A stretch of DNA of 43,798 nucleotides from JADHUC01 sp964617665. GTDB taxonomy: Bacteria; Planctomycetota; Planctomycetia; Pirellulales; Pirellulaceae. The first letter of the stretch is position 1; the number at the start of each line of letters is the position of its first letter. Made by a program: the position numbers and the translations under genes. Below, one piece after another: positions 33,803-43,035 of the stretch. Where the stretch lies: the NCBI GenBank assembly GCA_964617665.1, contig CAZUAH010000047.1, positions 1-43,798 of the forward strand, given 5' to 3'. The notes under the pieces were generated by a model that worked only from the letters and a program-made list of their open reading frames with translations, searched no databases and was not told the DNA's origin.

Positions 33803-34786
33803 ATGACTACTGACAATACGCGTTACGGGCAAAAGGTGCACATCATCACCTTGTTCGCCGTGACCGCAGCCCTATTGTTCTGTGCACTGCCGGCCACTGC
33901 CCAGCAGGAGGCGACCACGTCGGGCGGGCCGTCACCGTGGACTCACCAGAATTATTTAGACGACGCGGACGAATTCCAATTCGCCGTTGTTAGCGATCGG
34001 GCGGCGAGGCCGCGTGAGGGCGTATTCAAGGCTGCAATGGCGAAGTTGCAACTCCTGCGGCCCGAGTTGGTGTTGTCGGTCGGGGACTTTATTCATGGAT
34101 ACGGCGAGGGAATGGTACCGCTGACTGACGAAGCCTTGGTGCGCGAAAAGCGTCAGAAGGTCGACGACATGTTGGGAACCCTCTCGATGCCGTTTTTTCG
34201 GGTGGTCGGCAATCACGACATCAACAACGATGTGAGCGCCGGGATCTGGAAAGAGTTGTACGGTCCTGACTATTACTCGTTCGTCTACAAAGACGTGCTG
34301 TTTATGTGCCTGAACTCTCAGGACGCCCAGAACACGTACAAGGCTGGCATGGGTGCGGACCAGATTGCCTGGGCCAAGGATACACTTGCGAAAAACAGCG
34401 ATGCCCGTTGGGTCTGCCTGTTCTTCCACCAGCCGCTTTGGCTCGAGGACGAAAAGCGACTCGAACGTGCGAAGACCCAGGATGGTGCGACCCGGTTGAC
34501 CGGTTTCAACGAGATCGAGAAGCTGCTCGACGGCCGCAGCTACACCGTGTTCGCCGGTCATCATCACCGATACGGCAAGTGGGTCAAGAACGAGAATAAG
34601 TACTTCCGCTTGGCCACCACTGGCGGGGCCAGCGCGCTGGGCGGACCAGAAGCTGGCCAGTTCGATCACATCATGTGGATCACCATGACGAAGAAAGGCC
34701 CCGTCGTCTGCAGCATCCAACTCGAAGGCATCCTGGACGAAGACGCGAAGGTTAACTTGCCCGAAGAGCCGACAGCAGGCGAGTGA
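33803..34786 (+). CDS. Exported calcineurin-like metallophosphoesterase
   Basis: A 327-residue protein from ATG 33803, with AGGAG 10 nt upstream. Signal peptide about 1-33 (ending A-T-A). Metallophosphoesterase motifs in order: F-A-V-V-S-D-R-A (Asp65), G-D (94-95), G-N-H-D (136-139), F-F-H-Q-P (His209) and A-G-H-H-H-R-Y (His253-255). The first motif is D-x-R rather than the usual D-x-H, so one metal ligand is replaced, though the rest are intact. Expected to hydrolyse phosphoesters outside the cytoplasm; the substrate is unknown. It follows the DUF1501 gene across a palindromic element, probably as a separate unit. Confidence 0.88.
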   Translation: MTTDNTRYGQKVHIITLFAVTAALLFCALPATAQQEATTSGGPSPWTHQNYLDDADEFQFAVVSDRAARPREGVFKAAMAKLQLLRPELVLSVGDFIHGYGEGMVPLTDEALVREKRQKVDDMLGTLSMPFFRVVGNHDINNDVSAGIWKELYGPDYYSFVYKDVLFMCLNSQDAQNTYKAGMGADQIAWAKDTLAKNSDARWVCLFFHQPLWLEDEKRLERAKTQDGATRLTGFNEIEKLLDGRSYTVFAGHHHRYGKWVKNENKYFRLATTGGASALGGPEAGQFDHIMWITMTKKGPVVCSIQLEGILDEDAKVNLPEEPTAGE

Positions 34787-34912
34787 TTGCCGTTGGCGAG
34801 GGCTAGAGAAATGGCGGGGCGAGGTTCAATCGCCCGAACGAGGCCTCTACGACAACGAAGGACGCCAACGCGGTTCGCAACAACAACGACGTCGAGACAG
34901 AGAAACGGGTAG

Positions 34913-36637
34913 TCACTGTTTGTTCGTACCGACGCGATCCGCCTCTTCATTGGTCTTGGGCTCGAATAAGCTGTCGGGGATCTCAGCTTCAAAGTCGAGA
35001 AAATAGCGGTAGACCTTGTCCCATTTGTCGTCGTTGTCCTCGTTACTTCCGGTCACCCTCTTCTGTCGAACGACCGTGGGATACCAGAAGCCCTCCGGCG
35101 ATTGCTTGAAGTCCTCCATCACGTCGATTTGCCTATACGGGATCGACTCGCCCGTGGTCGGGCCAGCGGGCTTCCGGAGGCCGACTGTTTCATGGCGACA
35201 AGTTGCGTACCCGCGGGTCGGGTCAAGCCAGAAACGTGAAGTATGATATGCGAAACGATCCAGGTCTCCGGTAGCACGAAAGGTCAGCAAGATTGTATTA
35301 GGGGGGCCTTCTTCGGGATCGAGATCCAACGCATGGGCCCACGAGTTCTCGCTCGATACTGACAGGGAAGGATATGCGTGGCGTTCCACGGCGTAGGGTA
35401 GGGCTTGGCCTAGAATCGTCGTGGAGGCGCGTTGGACGGCTTCCCACTTCCCCGTCTTCGGATTGCTGCTGGTGGAGCGATAGACCGCTTTTCCGTCGGA
35501 GACTTCCATGGCCCAAATTCCGAAATGCGTGAGATATTCATGCCACCACGCAACGGTGCTGATCTCGGCCGGTAGTTCGTCGGCCGCTCGTATCGCCTGG
35601 ACGGCCTTGCGGGCTTCAGGCGTGGGCCAAGCCATCTCCAGACGCCAGCGATTTCCTTTCCTCCAAAGCCGATGCGGTACGAGTTCGAAAAGATCGTCAG
35701 ATTCGCGGATCGAACTCACCACTACGGCGCAATAGGACATCAGGCCCGCTCGGCCGGCTTCGTTCGCCTCGATGACCTTTGCCAGCTCGCCCGTGGGCAA
35801 ACGGTCATCAATCTTGGCCGAGCGTGGAACACCCAGGGCGTAGATATCTGTCGGGCCTTCGTCCGGGTAGTCGATCTCGTACTTCACTGCGTGTTGCGGT
35901 TCCCGACCGTTACCTATGATTATCTGCATTGACTGAGGAAGCCGCGTCTCCGGATCGACCCGGAAGATCACCTTCGCAGTCCTCACGCGGTCCGGCCCTC
36001 CGTACAATTCATGCCGCAGCGACAGTTCATAGTCGATCCATTTGCGTCCCTCCGACTGGACCGTGTTGCGACGCTGATCGACCACGTCCGTTCGCGGCAT
36101 GGTAGAGTCGATCTCGTCATCGCCAGTCAAGATTCCGCGAAACACGGCATCGAGAAACCGGAACTCTTCGCTGACGAACTCGTTCGTTTCAGTGCGTGTG
36201 ATGACGCCTTTGACCGGATCATAGGTTTGCTGAGTCTTCGATCGCAGATCGAAATGGGTGACCGTCCCATCACAACGCAAGGAGGCGGTCTGGGCAGAAG
36301 AAGATATCCATGACTCATTCTTCTTTCCGTCAGGCAATTCGGCGACCAAATGAATCCACGGCTTGGCCCGCACGGCACCGACCACATGGGCCCACCCTGA
36401 CGACGATGCACCTCCCCACGGAAACAGACCGATCAGCAGGGCCGCCGCAATGCCGACCCCAGCCAGAACGCTCGCCCAGCGCGGCCATCGAGCCGGCCGT
36501 CTTGCCACCCTGGTCCGATCAAGGAGCATGTGGCGTACGTGGTCGATATGTCCTGGATCGGGCTCGACCGTTGGGTCCCCAGCCTCGCGGATCCAAGTGC
36601 CGAGTCGATCGTCTTCATCTCTTTCTCGGTCCACCAT
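34913..36637 (-). CDS. Putative membrane partner of ECF sigma factor (anti-sigma-like), unknown C-terminal domain
   Basis: A 574-residue protein from ATG 36635-36637 with AAGGAG 7 nt upstream; its start lies within the 3' end of the sigma gene (23-nt overlap), a sign of translational coupling. The N-terminal 50 residues are charged and lack the H-x3-C-x2-C zinc motif of the usual anti-sigma domain. One membrane helix (about 54-72) is followed by a large exported region (about 80-574) of beta-rich composition, with phrases such as D-P-V-K-G-V-I-T-R and V-D-P-E-T-R-L-P. This arrangement is common beside planctomycete ECF sigma genes; an anti-sigma role is inferred from context only. Confidence 0.65.
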   Translation of the reverse strand: MVDRERDEDDRLGTWIREAGDPTVEPDPGHIDHVRHMLLDRTRVARRPARWPRWASVLAGVGIAAALLIGLFPWGGASSSGWAHVVGAVRAKPWIHLVAELPDGKKNESWISSSAQTASLRCDGTVTHFDLRSKTQQTYDPVKGVITRTETNEFVSEEFRFLDAVFRGILTGDDEIDSTMPRTDVVDQRRNTVQSEGRKWIDYELSLRHELYGGPDRVRTAKVIFRVDPETRLPQSMQIIIGNGREPQHAVKYEIDYPDEGPTDIYALGVPRSAKIDDRLPTGELAKVIEANEAGRAGLMSYCAVVVSSIRESDDLFELVPHRLWRKGNRWRLEMAWPTPEARKAVQAIRAADELPAEISTVAWWHEYLTHFGIWAMEVSDGKAVYRSTSSNPKTGKWEAVQRASTTILGQALPYAVERHAYPSLSVSSENSWAHALDLDPEEGPPNTILLTFRATGDLDRFAYHTSRFWLDPTRGYATCRHETVGLRKPAGPTTGESIPYRQIDVMEDFKQSPEGFWYPTVVRQKRVTGSNEDNDDKWDKVYRYFLDFEAEIPDSLFEPKTNEEADRVGTNKQ

Positions 36638-37238
36638 CGCAACGCTCCTTTTGTTCCCGTTCGGCTGGCACGGCAAAATACCACCGAAGCAAATCTCGCA
36701 TTTGAGCCCGAGCCCGGGAGAGCAACGATTCGACAGCTTTGGTGGTCTTCGCAGTACGAGCGGCGATTTGGCCAACCGACAGCCGGTCAACGTATTTTAG
36801 TATCAGCACTTCGCGACGGTCTTCGGCCAACAACGACAGGGCCGCACGAACCGCGTCGGCACGTTCTGTTTGTTCCATCAGATCGTCCGGCAAGATGGAC
36901 GAATCCGGCACCTCAAACGGTTGGTCATTCCCTGTTTGTTCCGCGGATGTGACCCCGCGGATCGCGCGGCGTCGGAAATGCAGGGCGACCTGTTGTTTAG
37001 CGATGGCAAAGAGCCAACCACGGATCGACCCTCGGCTGGGATCGAATTGGTCGATTCGATCGAGGCTTGTCAGCCAGATTTCCTGATTCAGTTCCTCGGC
37101 CACGGCGTGATCGCCGCCCACAAGATGAAAGACCAACCCGAAAACCTCGCGCACATGGCGGTCGTACACGGCAGCCCAGGACGTCGGATTGCGCAGCTTC
37201 AATTTCGCCCCTAGGCGTTTCTCTTGGTCCCGAGCCAT
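36615..37238 (-). CDS. ECF RNA polymerase sigma factor
   Basis: A 207-residue protein. The ATG at 37236-37238 (M-A-R-D-Q-E-K-R) is preferred to an upstream TTG. Region 2 (about 15-90) shows Y-D-R-H-V-R-E-V-F, E-E-L-N-Q-E-I-W and R-G-S-I-R-G-W-L-F-A-I-A-K-Q; region 4 (about 130-185) shows L-S-L-L-A-E-D-R-R-E-V-L-I-L-K-Y and the helix-turn-helix L-S-V-G-Q-I-A-A-R-T. It should direct RNA polymerase to a small set of promoters in response to an envelope signal. It is co-translated with the downstream membrane protein, the likely signal receiver. No target promoter motif could be recognised upstream. Confidence 0.9.
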   Translation of the reverse strand: MARDQEKRLGAKLKLRNPTSWAAVYDRHVREVFGLVFHLVGGDHAVAEELNQEIWLTSLDRIDQFDPSRGSIRGWLFAIAKQQVALHFRRRAIRGVTSAEQTGNDQPFEVPDSSILPDDLMEQTERADAVRAALSLLAEDRREVLILKYVDRLSVGQIAARTAKTTKAVESLLSRARAQMRDLLRWYFAVPAEREQKERCDGGPRKR

Positions 37239-37433
37239 GCTGTGTCCATTCTGTGCCTGTCTGACGGCAACCCTACTCAAGGATATGCGCAGAAGCCGAA
37301 AATCCTTCAGCGTGAGGTGGACTATTTTCCGCTTTTTTCGACTTGGTAGACTGTTGTCCGCGGCATTGTCGTAACAACGGCGATGACTGTAGGTCCCTGC
37401 GGGCCTGAAAACGCCTTCGCCATCCTTGTTTGC

Positions 37434-38084
37434 CTACCAAGGCCAAATGGCTTGGAAGAAGGCCAGCATTCGAGACGTGCCTCCGTGGCAGAAGCTGAGA
37501 AGTACGCCGTAGCTGATGATATTGGCTGTCGGTAGGAACAGCAGGCAGAAGGGCCAACCGGCTTTCTTCAAGTCGCTCTGGCCTGCATGCGTTTCGCGAT
37601 ACGTCGACGTGATGTGATACCCGATCGTCGCACCCATTAGCACGCCGATCGGCGTGCGCAGCGAGTCAGGGAGTAGCACTGACGCTGCCAGAATGCACAT
37701 ACAGACGGTCGGGAAAAAGTACGGGGCAACCGTTATCAGCCAGTTCCCCGCTCCTTGATAGGTCATGTGCCCGCCGCTCCGCCATGTGGCTCGCAGGCCG
37801 GTCACCTTGTGAAACGTGGCGATCGCAAAGACCGCGTGCGTCAGTTCGTGTTCGAGCGTCGACAAAAATGTCCCGAAGATGGGCCGACGAAAGAACCGCC
37901 ACCAGAGAGCTGCGTAAACTACCGCCCCAATTAGTAGCGGCAGGACCGGTTTGGGATCGTCGATGATCGTCTTCAATAGCCGGAGCGATGCCAACGCGCT
38001 GTAAGGCAACAGCAGGAGGGCGACCACGGCAACCGGCCACTTCAGCCAGTTCACGACCAGATCGACTCGTTGCGAGAAGTGCAT
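37434..38084 (-). CDS. Putative membrane zinc metallopeptidase (HExxH, M50-like)
   Basis: A 216-residue membrane protein. I choose ATG 38082-38084 (M-H-F-S-Q), with GAAGG 8 nt upstream; ATG 38099 is an alternative. Four to six hydrophobic segments are seen (about 15-36, 47-65, 105-135, 140-165, 185-205). The sequence L-E-H-E-L-T-H (His79, Glu80, His83) at the edge of a helix is an HExxH zinc motif, as in site-2 protease-like (M50) and related intramembrane peptidases. The second M50 motif (N-P-x-G/D-G) is not recognisable, though H-G-G occurs near the end. It may be a divergent peptidase or a non-catalytic relative. It lies 195 nt downstream of the sigma gene start on the same strand and may form its own unit. 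Confidence 0.55.
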   Translation of the reverse strand: MHFSQRVDLVVNWLKWPVAVVALLLLPYSALASLRLLKTIIDDPKPVLPLLIGAVVYAALWWRFFRRPIFGTFLSTLEHELTHAVFAIATFHKVTGLRATWRSGGHMTYQGAGNWLITVAPYFFPTVCMCILAASVLLPDSLRTPIGVLMGATIGYHITSTYRETHAGQSDLKKAGWPFCLLFLPTANIISYGVLLSFCHGGTSRMLAFFQAIWPW

Positions 38085-38423
38085 TGCTCGAACCTTCATG
38101 GGTGACAGTCTGGGATAGCCGTTCGCGGTCAGCCCGGCTTCTCCAGAGGATCTCTCGGCTTCGAATGGGTTAACCGCTGATGGCTTAGCGCACAGCCAAA
38201 CCCGTTTCGGGGCCACTCATAATGGCACAATTTATCAAACCTGTGCGTGTTACCCGAGTGCAATTCGCACGACACGACGAAATGGCAATGCTGGTGCTGC
38301 TATTGTACGCCTTGGGTTGAGACCGCAGAATGGTTAGTGTTCTCGTTCGAAGCGGAATACACTGTAGTTTGGCTCGACGACTATGATGCTCTTGAGCGAG
38401 CGGCAGCACGAAACCTCCCGTAG

Positions 38424-38836
38424 CCACACTCGCCAGAGCTTGTCTTTACCCAAGTTCTGATTTTCAAGAAAGGGGCTGATTTGTAGGGTCGTTTACGACC
38501 CTTTCTTCCGCGTTAGCGGTGTTAGGCCCGAGCTTTAGCACGGGTCGAATCAGACAACGCGTGAACCCCACCCCGGCGGCGGCGGGGGGGGGCGGCGCGG
38601 GCCGCGGCGCGGGGGGGGGGGGGGGGGGGGGGGGGGCGCCCCCCCCCCCCCCCCCGGCTCGCGCCCCCCCGGGCCCCCGGGGGGGGGGGGGGGGCGGAGG
38701 CGTTGCCGGTACGGCACGACCCGCCGTAAACGACGGGCCTAATAGCGCCTCCGGCGAAGACGACCATGAATGGCCGTGCATTACAACACTGCCTTCTATT
38801 CAGAACTTGGGCAAAGACAAACTCGCGAAAGTGTGG
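38424..38836. repeat. About 413-bp inverted-repeat element with 37-bp imperfect termini
   Basis: The ends 38424-38460 and 38800-38836 are inverted copies matching at 31 of 37 positions (CTTTACCCAAGTTCTGA on the left against TCAGAACTTGGGCAAAG on the right). Inside are GGGTCGTTTACGACCC (38486-38501) and two related hairpin blocks: TTAGGCCCGAGCTTTAGC (from 38522) and, inverted, CCCGCCGTAAACGACGGGCC (38720-38739). The core is replaced by a G/C homopolymer artefact. There is no coding frame. It is MITE-like in layout and sits just upstream of the HZS-alpha-like gene at 38929. Confidence 0.75.
38571..38699. other. Artefactual G/C homopolymer tract
   Basis: About 129 bases of nearly pure runs of G and C, unlike the rest of the window but like the tract after the N gap at 9922. 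It lies at the centre of an inverted repeat. Treat it as unreliable sequence, probably a collapsed or mis-read palindrome centre. Confidence 0.85.
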
Positions 38837-38928
38837 GGTGGCGGCATGGCCCCGCGTTCTGGCGAACGCAGCTACTGGTGATTCTGTCCGTCGCTCACCG
38901 TATCAATTTTCCCCGGAGGAGTTTCGCA

Positions 38929-41900
38929 ATGGGAAAGGCTCTCGTTCGGTATCTGACGGCAATGGTGACATTGCTTTCCTGGGCAGGACTCGTTTGGGCC
39001 GAACCGCCTTCTGACAAAGGCTTGGTGGCGTACTGGGATTTCGACGAGCCGTCGGGCGACCGGGCGGTTGATCGGGCCGGTGGGGATAACCATGGTACGC
39101 TGCAAGGTTCGCCCAAGGCGAAACGCGCGGACGGGCCTTTTGGGTCGCAGGCGTTGGACTTTACCGCGGCGTTGCAGGAGGTGAAAGGTTCGGATGCCGG
39201 TCTGCCGATCGGCGCCTCTCCCAGCTCGATCAGTCTCTGGTTCCGACCAGCTCCAGGCGCGTCGAACAAGGTGCTTTTCGTATACGGCAGTCCGGTGACC
39301 GGTCAGGCTCGCGGACTGTGGCTCCGAGACCCGGGAACGGTATCGTTCTTCTTCAGGAACCACCCGCCCGACTTGCACGCGAGCATCTCGGGCGGTGTGA
39401 AGTTTGGCCGATGGCATCACGTCGTGGGCACATACGACGGAACCATCGCCCGGCTCTATTACGACGGCAAACTGGCCGGCCAAATCGAAACTCGGATCAA
39501 CACGGTGCTGGACGGCACATTCCACATCGGCGCCAATATCGACGAGCACCAGCGCGACTACCTGGGCATGATGGACGACGTGGCTGTCTACGACCGAGTG
39601 CTCGCGGCTGACGAGATCGCCAATCACTATACCAGCCGCCGTGGTAGCCTTGAGAAGTTCGAGGCAGAGCAGCGCGCTGAGCACCTGGCACGAATCCAGG
39701 AATCCGACGTGGAAGAGATCGTCTTCGCGGTGCGACAACCCGGCAAAGACGGGCATTGGTACGCCAACTTCGGCTACTGGTCGTTCGAGCCCGGAAGCCC
39801 CTTATACGGCGATGGCGGGCGTTTGTGTCGGTTGAATCTGCGCACCGGCAAGTTGACCGCACTTCTGGACGATCCGAAAGGCGGCGTCCGTGACCCACAG
39901 GTTCATTACGACGGTCGAAAAATCCTGTTTTCGTACCGCAAGGGCGGCCAGCCGTACTATCACTTGTGCGAAATCGACATCGACGGCACCAACCTGCGTC
40001 AGCTAACCGATGGCCCGTTCGACGATTTCGAGCCTACCTACCTGCCCGATGGCGACATCGTTTTCTGTTCCAGCCGATGTAAGCGTTGGGTGCCGTGTTG
40101 GTCCACGCTGGTGGCCAACCTGCACCGCTGCGACCCGGACGGCGGGAACATCCGCATGATCTCCAGCAACATCGAGCAGGAAAACACACCTTGCGTGTTG
40201 AACGACGGCCGCCTGCTGTTCACACGCTGGGAGTACGTCGACCGCAGCCAGGTCGCATTCCATCACCTGTGGACCATGAATCCCGACGGGACCGGCCAGA
40301 TGATCTACTTCGGGAACATGCACCCGGGAATCGTGATGATCGACACGCTGCCGATTCCCGGTACCAAGCAGGTGGTGTCATCGTTCTCGCCGGGACACGG
40401 GCGGCGCGAGCATTCGGGTTGGATCACGGTTGTGGATTCCCGCGCCGGACCCGACCAGCAGAAGTTTGCCCGGCGGATTAGCCAGTCGGCTGACTTCCGC
40501 GATCCCTACCCGCTGAGCGCCGACAGCTTTCTGGTTGCCCGCGGCCCGAGTATCCTGCTGATGGATGCCAACGGCCTGACCACGCCCATTTACACTCTTC
40601 CGCCAGCCGACGCGGGTCTTGAGTGCCAAGAGCCGCGGGCCATCATATCGCGACCGCGAGAGCGGATCATTCCATCCAGGCTTGATCTGGAGAGCCCAAC
40701 CGGACGACTGGTGCTGGCCGATGTGACCAATGGGCGAAATATGGAAGGTGTGGAACCCGGCGATGTGAAGAAACTGCTGGTGTTGGAATCGCTTGCCAAG
40801 CCGGTCAACTTCAACATGCCGGGGCACCCCACGTTCCAGATCTCCCACATGGAGCCACTCACAATTGGCGGCACGTTTTGCTTGGCACGGGTGTTGGGCA
40901 CGGTGCCGGTCGAACCGGACGGGTCGGCTTACATCGAACTGCCTGCCATGCGATCGTTGTTTTTCGTGGCCTTGGACGAAAACGACTTGTCGATCAAACG
41001 AATGCAAAGCTTCGTGACGGTCCAACCGGGCGAGACGACAAGCTGTTCCGGATGTCACGAACAGCGGACCAGCACACCCGACTGGCAAAAGGGGACAGGT
41101 CCAATTTCTGCGCAGCACCCTCCGGGCCGTTCCGGGAAATTGGACCTGTCCCCTTTTTCCAGAAGCCTTCTCGCCCTCCAACGTCCACCCCGACGGATCG
41201 AGCCGTTCGCCGACATTCCCGATGTGCCGGACTTTCCTCGTGACATCCAGCCGATCCTCGACCGCCACTGCGTCGAATGCCATAATCCGGATCAGCGCGA
41301 CGGCGATGTTGATCTATGCGGCGATCACACGCCAGTCTACAGCACGAGCTACTGGACGATCGTCAAACGGCGATTGATCTCCGACGCCCGCAATGGACAC
41401 GGCAACCGGCCGCCGCGGTCCATCGGCAGTTCGGCCAGCCAGCTATTGGACTACATCGACGGTAGCCATCACGACGTCAAACTCACTCCGCTGGAACGAA
41501 TGACCCTGATCCTCTGGATCGAAACCGGAGCCACTTATCCGGGCACCTATGCCAGCTACCTGTCGGGCATCGCGCCGGTGAAATTTCCTGTCGAAACGAT
41601 GATCCGACGTTGCGGCAGCTGCCACGGCGTGAAAGCGAACAGCCATCCGCGACTGGCGTGGGAAGGGTCGGATATCCGGCCGTGGGCCCGTCTGCCGTTG
41701 AAGTTTGCCGATGCCGACCCGGCGTCGTCACTGTGCAATTTGACGCGTCCGGAGAAGTCCTACCTGCTCCGCGCCCCGCTTTCCCGCGATGCCGGCGGCT
41801 ACGGTTTGTGCGCAGAGAGTGTTTTTGCCGACACCAAAGACGCTGACTATCAGGCAGTGTTGTCGGCAATCCAAGCCGCCGCAGACCATTTGGCCGAGAT

Positions 41901-42066
41901 CAAACGATTTGACATGCCTGGCTTCCGTCCTAACGAGCACTATTTCCGCGAGATGAAACACTTCGGCATCATCCCGGCGAGTCAATCGCCAGACGATCCA
42001 GTCGACGTCTATTCCCTGGATCAGGCATTCTGGGCCTCGGCCTGGCATCAGCCAACTGTGCCGTAA
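38929..42066 (+). CDS. LamG / HZS-alpha-like tri-haem beta-propeller protein
   Basis: A 1045-residue exported protein. ATG 38929 is chosen because GGAGGA (38915-38920) lies 8 nt upstream and a signal peptide follows (M-G-K-A-L-V-R-Y-L-T); the frame is open to 38770 but the extra part lies partly in a repeat. Order: signal peptide (about 1-24), LamG concanavalin-like domain (about 28-220), propeller resembling the HZS-alpha middle domain (about 250-640), then haem c motifs C-S-G-C-H (706-710), C-V-E-C-H (781-785) and C-G-S-C-H (895-899). Residues about 720-743 are encoded by a palindromic repeat inserted between the first two haem motifs. It probably transfers electrons or binds a substrate outside the cytoplasm; hydrazine chemistry is not implied. 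The next gene starts 16 nt downstream. Confidence 0.85.
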   Translation: MGKALVRYLTAMVTLLSWAGLVWAEPPSDKGLVAYWDFDEPSGDRAVDRAGGDNHGTLQGSPKAKRADGPFGSQALDFTAALQEVKGSDAGLPIGASPSSISLWFRPAPGASNKVLFVYGSPVTGQARGLWLRDPGTVSFFFRNHPPDLHASISGGVKFGRWHHVVGTYDGTIARLYYDGKLAGQIETRINTVLDGTFHIGANIDEHQRDYLGMMDDVAVYDRVLAADEIANHYTSRRGSLEKFEAEQRAEHLARIQESDVEEIVFAVRQPGKDGHWYANFGYWSFEPGSPLYGDGGRLCRLNLRTGKLTALLDDPKGGVRDPQVHYDGRKILFSYRKGGQPYYHLCEIDIDGTNLRQLTDGPFDDFEPTYLPDGDIVFCSSRCKRWVPCWSTLVANLHRCDPDGGNIRMISSNIEQENTPCVLNDGRLLFTRWEYVDRSQVAFHHLWTMNPDGTGQMIYFGNMHPGIVMIDTLPIPGTKQVVSSFSPGHGRREHSGWITVVDSRAGPDQQKFARRISQSADFRDPYPLSADSFLVARGPSILLMDANGLTTPIYTLPPADAGLECQEPRAIISRPRERIIPSRLDLESPTGRLVLADVTNGRNMEGVEPGDVKKLLVLESLAKPVNFNMPGHPTFQISHMEPLTIGGTFCLARVLGTVPVEPDGSAYIELPAMRSLFFVALDENDLSIKRMQSFVTVQPGETTSCSGCHEQRTSTPDWQKGTGPISAQHPPGRSGKLDLSPFSRSLLALQRPPRRIEPFADIPDVPDFPRDIQPILDRHCVECHNPDQRDGDVDLCGDHTPVYSTSYWTIVKRRLISDARNGHGNRPPRSIGSSASQLLDYIDGSHHDVKLTPLERMTLILWIETGATYPGTYASYLSGIAPVKFPVETMIRRCGSCHGVKANSHPRLAWEGSDIRPWARLPLKFADADPASSLCNLTRPEKSYLLRAPLSRDAGGYGLCAESVFADTKDADYQAVLSAIQAAADHLAEIKRFDMPGFRPNEHYFREMKHFGIIPASQSPDDPVDVYSLDQAFWASAWHQPTVP
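41087..41157. repeat. In-frame palindromic element with perfect 22-bp arms
   Basis: Arms 41087-41108 and 41136-41157 (core GGGGACAGGTCCAATTTC and its complement) are perfect reverse complements around a 27-nt centre. The element lies in the haem protein at 38929 without breaking the frame, adding about 24 residues. The motif resembles REP/RAYT-associated palindromes known from several bacterial groups. Confidence 0.9.
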
Positions 42067-42082
42067 GTGCGGAGGATCGGCT

Positions 42083-42970
42083 ATGCCGACGGTTGTGACA
42101 TGTCGTTGTGGGCAGAGCTTTCGAGCCATTGACGAACTTGCCGGCAAGCAAGTGAACTGCCCTTCGTGCGCTCAGCCGCTGGCAATTCCCCCTCTGACAC
42201 CGGCGACCTCTGCTGCTGATCCGTTGGATATCGGCAACGTCTCGGGATTCGAACAGTCGGCCGCTCCGGTCCACGACTCGCTGGCAGACGCGGGAGGTTA
42301 TCCGCTGCAATCGACGAGCTCTGCTTATTCAGGCAGACTTCCGCGGCAAGCGGCAGGCATGGATCGTTCGATCGTTTTGACGCTGTGGATCGGTGGAGGC
42401 GTGGTTGTTGTGCTGATCCTGGCGATGGTTATTACGTCCGTGATTGGCGGCTCCGGCGACGAGCCCGTGGACCAATCGATCGCTGAAGCGGAACACAAGG
42501 AGAAGCCGGCAGCGGCTCCTGCCGAGGTCAAGCCTGCAGCTGAAAGAGCCGAAACCGAGCCAAAACCGGTTGCGGCTCCGCCGGATGATAGCGCCCCAAA
42601 GAAAGTGGCGAAGAAGGAGCGCCGAGAACCGACTCCCAAGACACGTCCGCAGGCCCAACAGGCGAAACCGAGTGGGATTACGATAGAGCTCTCGGGAGGC
42701 ACGGCGCTGCCCCAGACTCTCCCAACAGGAACTGCGATGGGCTTCGGCGTCCACTACAAATTCACCAACGGACAACCGGATCCTGCGGCCGAGTACATAT
42801 GGGTCATCCAGACAGCCGACGGCCAGTCTCTAGCGAGGCCAGTGCATCTGGAGTCAAAAGGTACGCTTCAAGACTTCGCGCCGCAACTGCGACCCGAAAA
42901 CGGCCCATTCCAGACGCACATCGAAGACCAGCAAGGCCGCAGACTTTCGGAGTCAATCAAGTTGCGGTGA
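42083..42970 (+). CDS. Zinc-ribbon, single-pass membrane protein
   Basis: A 295-residue protein from ATG 42083, with GGAGG (42071-42075) 7 nt upstream. The N-terminus is a zinc ribbon (C7-x-C9 and C26-x2-C29; the typical sequence C-R-C-G-Q-S-F-R and C-P-S-C). A disordered stretch follows, then one membrane helix (about 97-122), a long Ala/Pro/Glu/Lys-rich linker (about 130-200), and a small C-terminal beta domain (about 205-295). This plan (cytoplasmic ribbon, helix, exported domain) is frequent in Planctomycetota; function unknown. It lies 16 nt after the haem protein gene, so probably forms an operon with it. Confidence 0.75.
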   Translation: MPTVVTCRCGQSFRAIDELAGKQVNCPSCAQPLAIPPLTPATSAADPLDIGNVSGFEQSAAPVHDSLADAGGYPLQSTSSAYSGRLPRQAAGMDRSIVLTLWIGGGVVVVLILAMVITSVIGGSGDEPVDQSIAEAEHKEKPAAAPAEVKPAAERAETEPKPVAAPPDDSAPKKVAKKERREPTPKTRPQAQQAKPSGITIELSGGTALPQTLPTGTAMGFGVHYKFTNGQPDPAAEYIWVIQTADGQSLARPVHLESKGTLQDFAPQLRPENGPFQTHIEDQQGRRLSESIKLR

Positions 42971-43035
42971 GTGCCGCAAGCGGGAGCCCCTTCGGCATTC
43001 TGATATGTGTCAAGGGTCTGGAACCTCGCGTTTCA

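Noticed and set aside
38519..38881. Gly/Pro-rich frames across the G/C tract
   Set aside because: They arise from an artefactual homopolymer region and cannot be real proteins.
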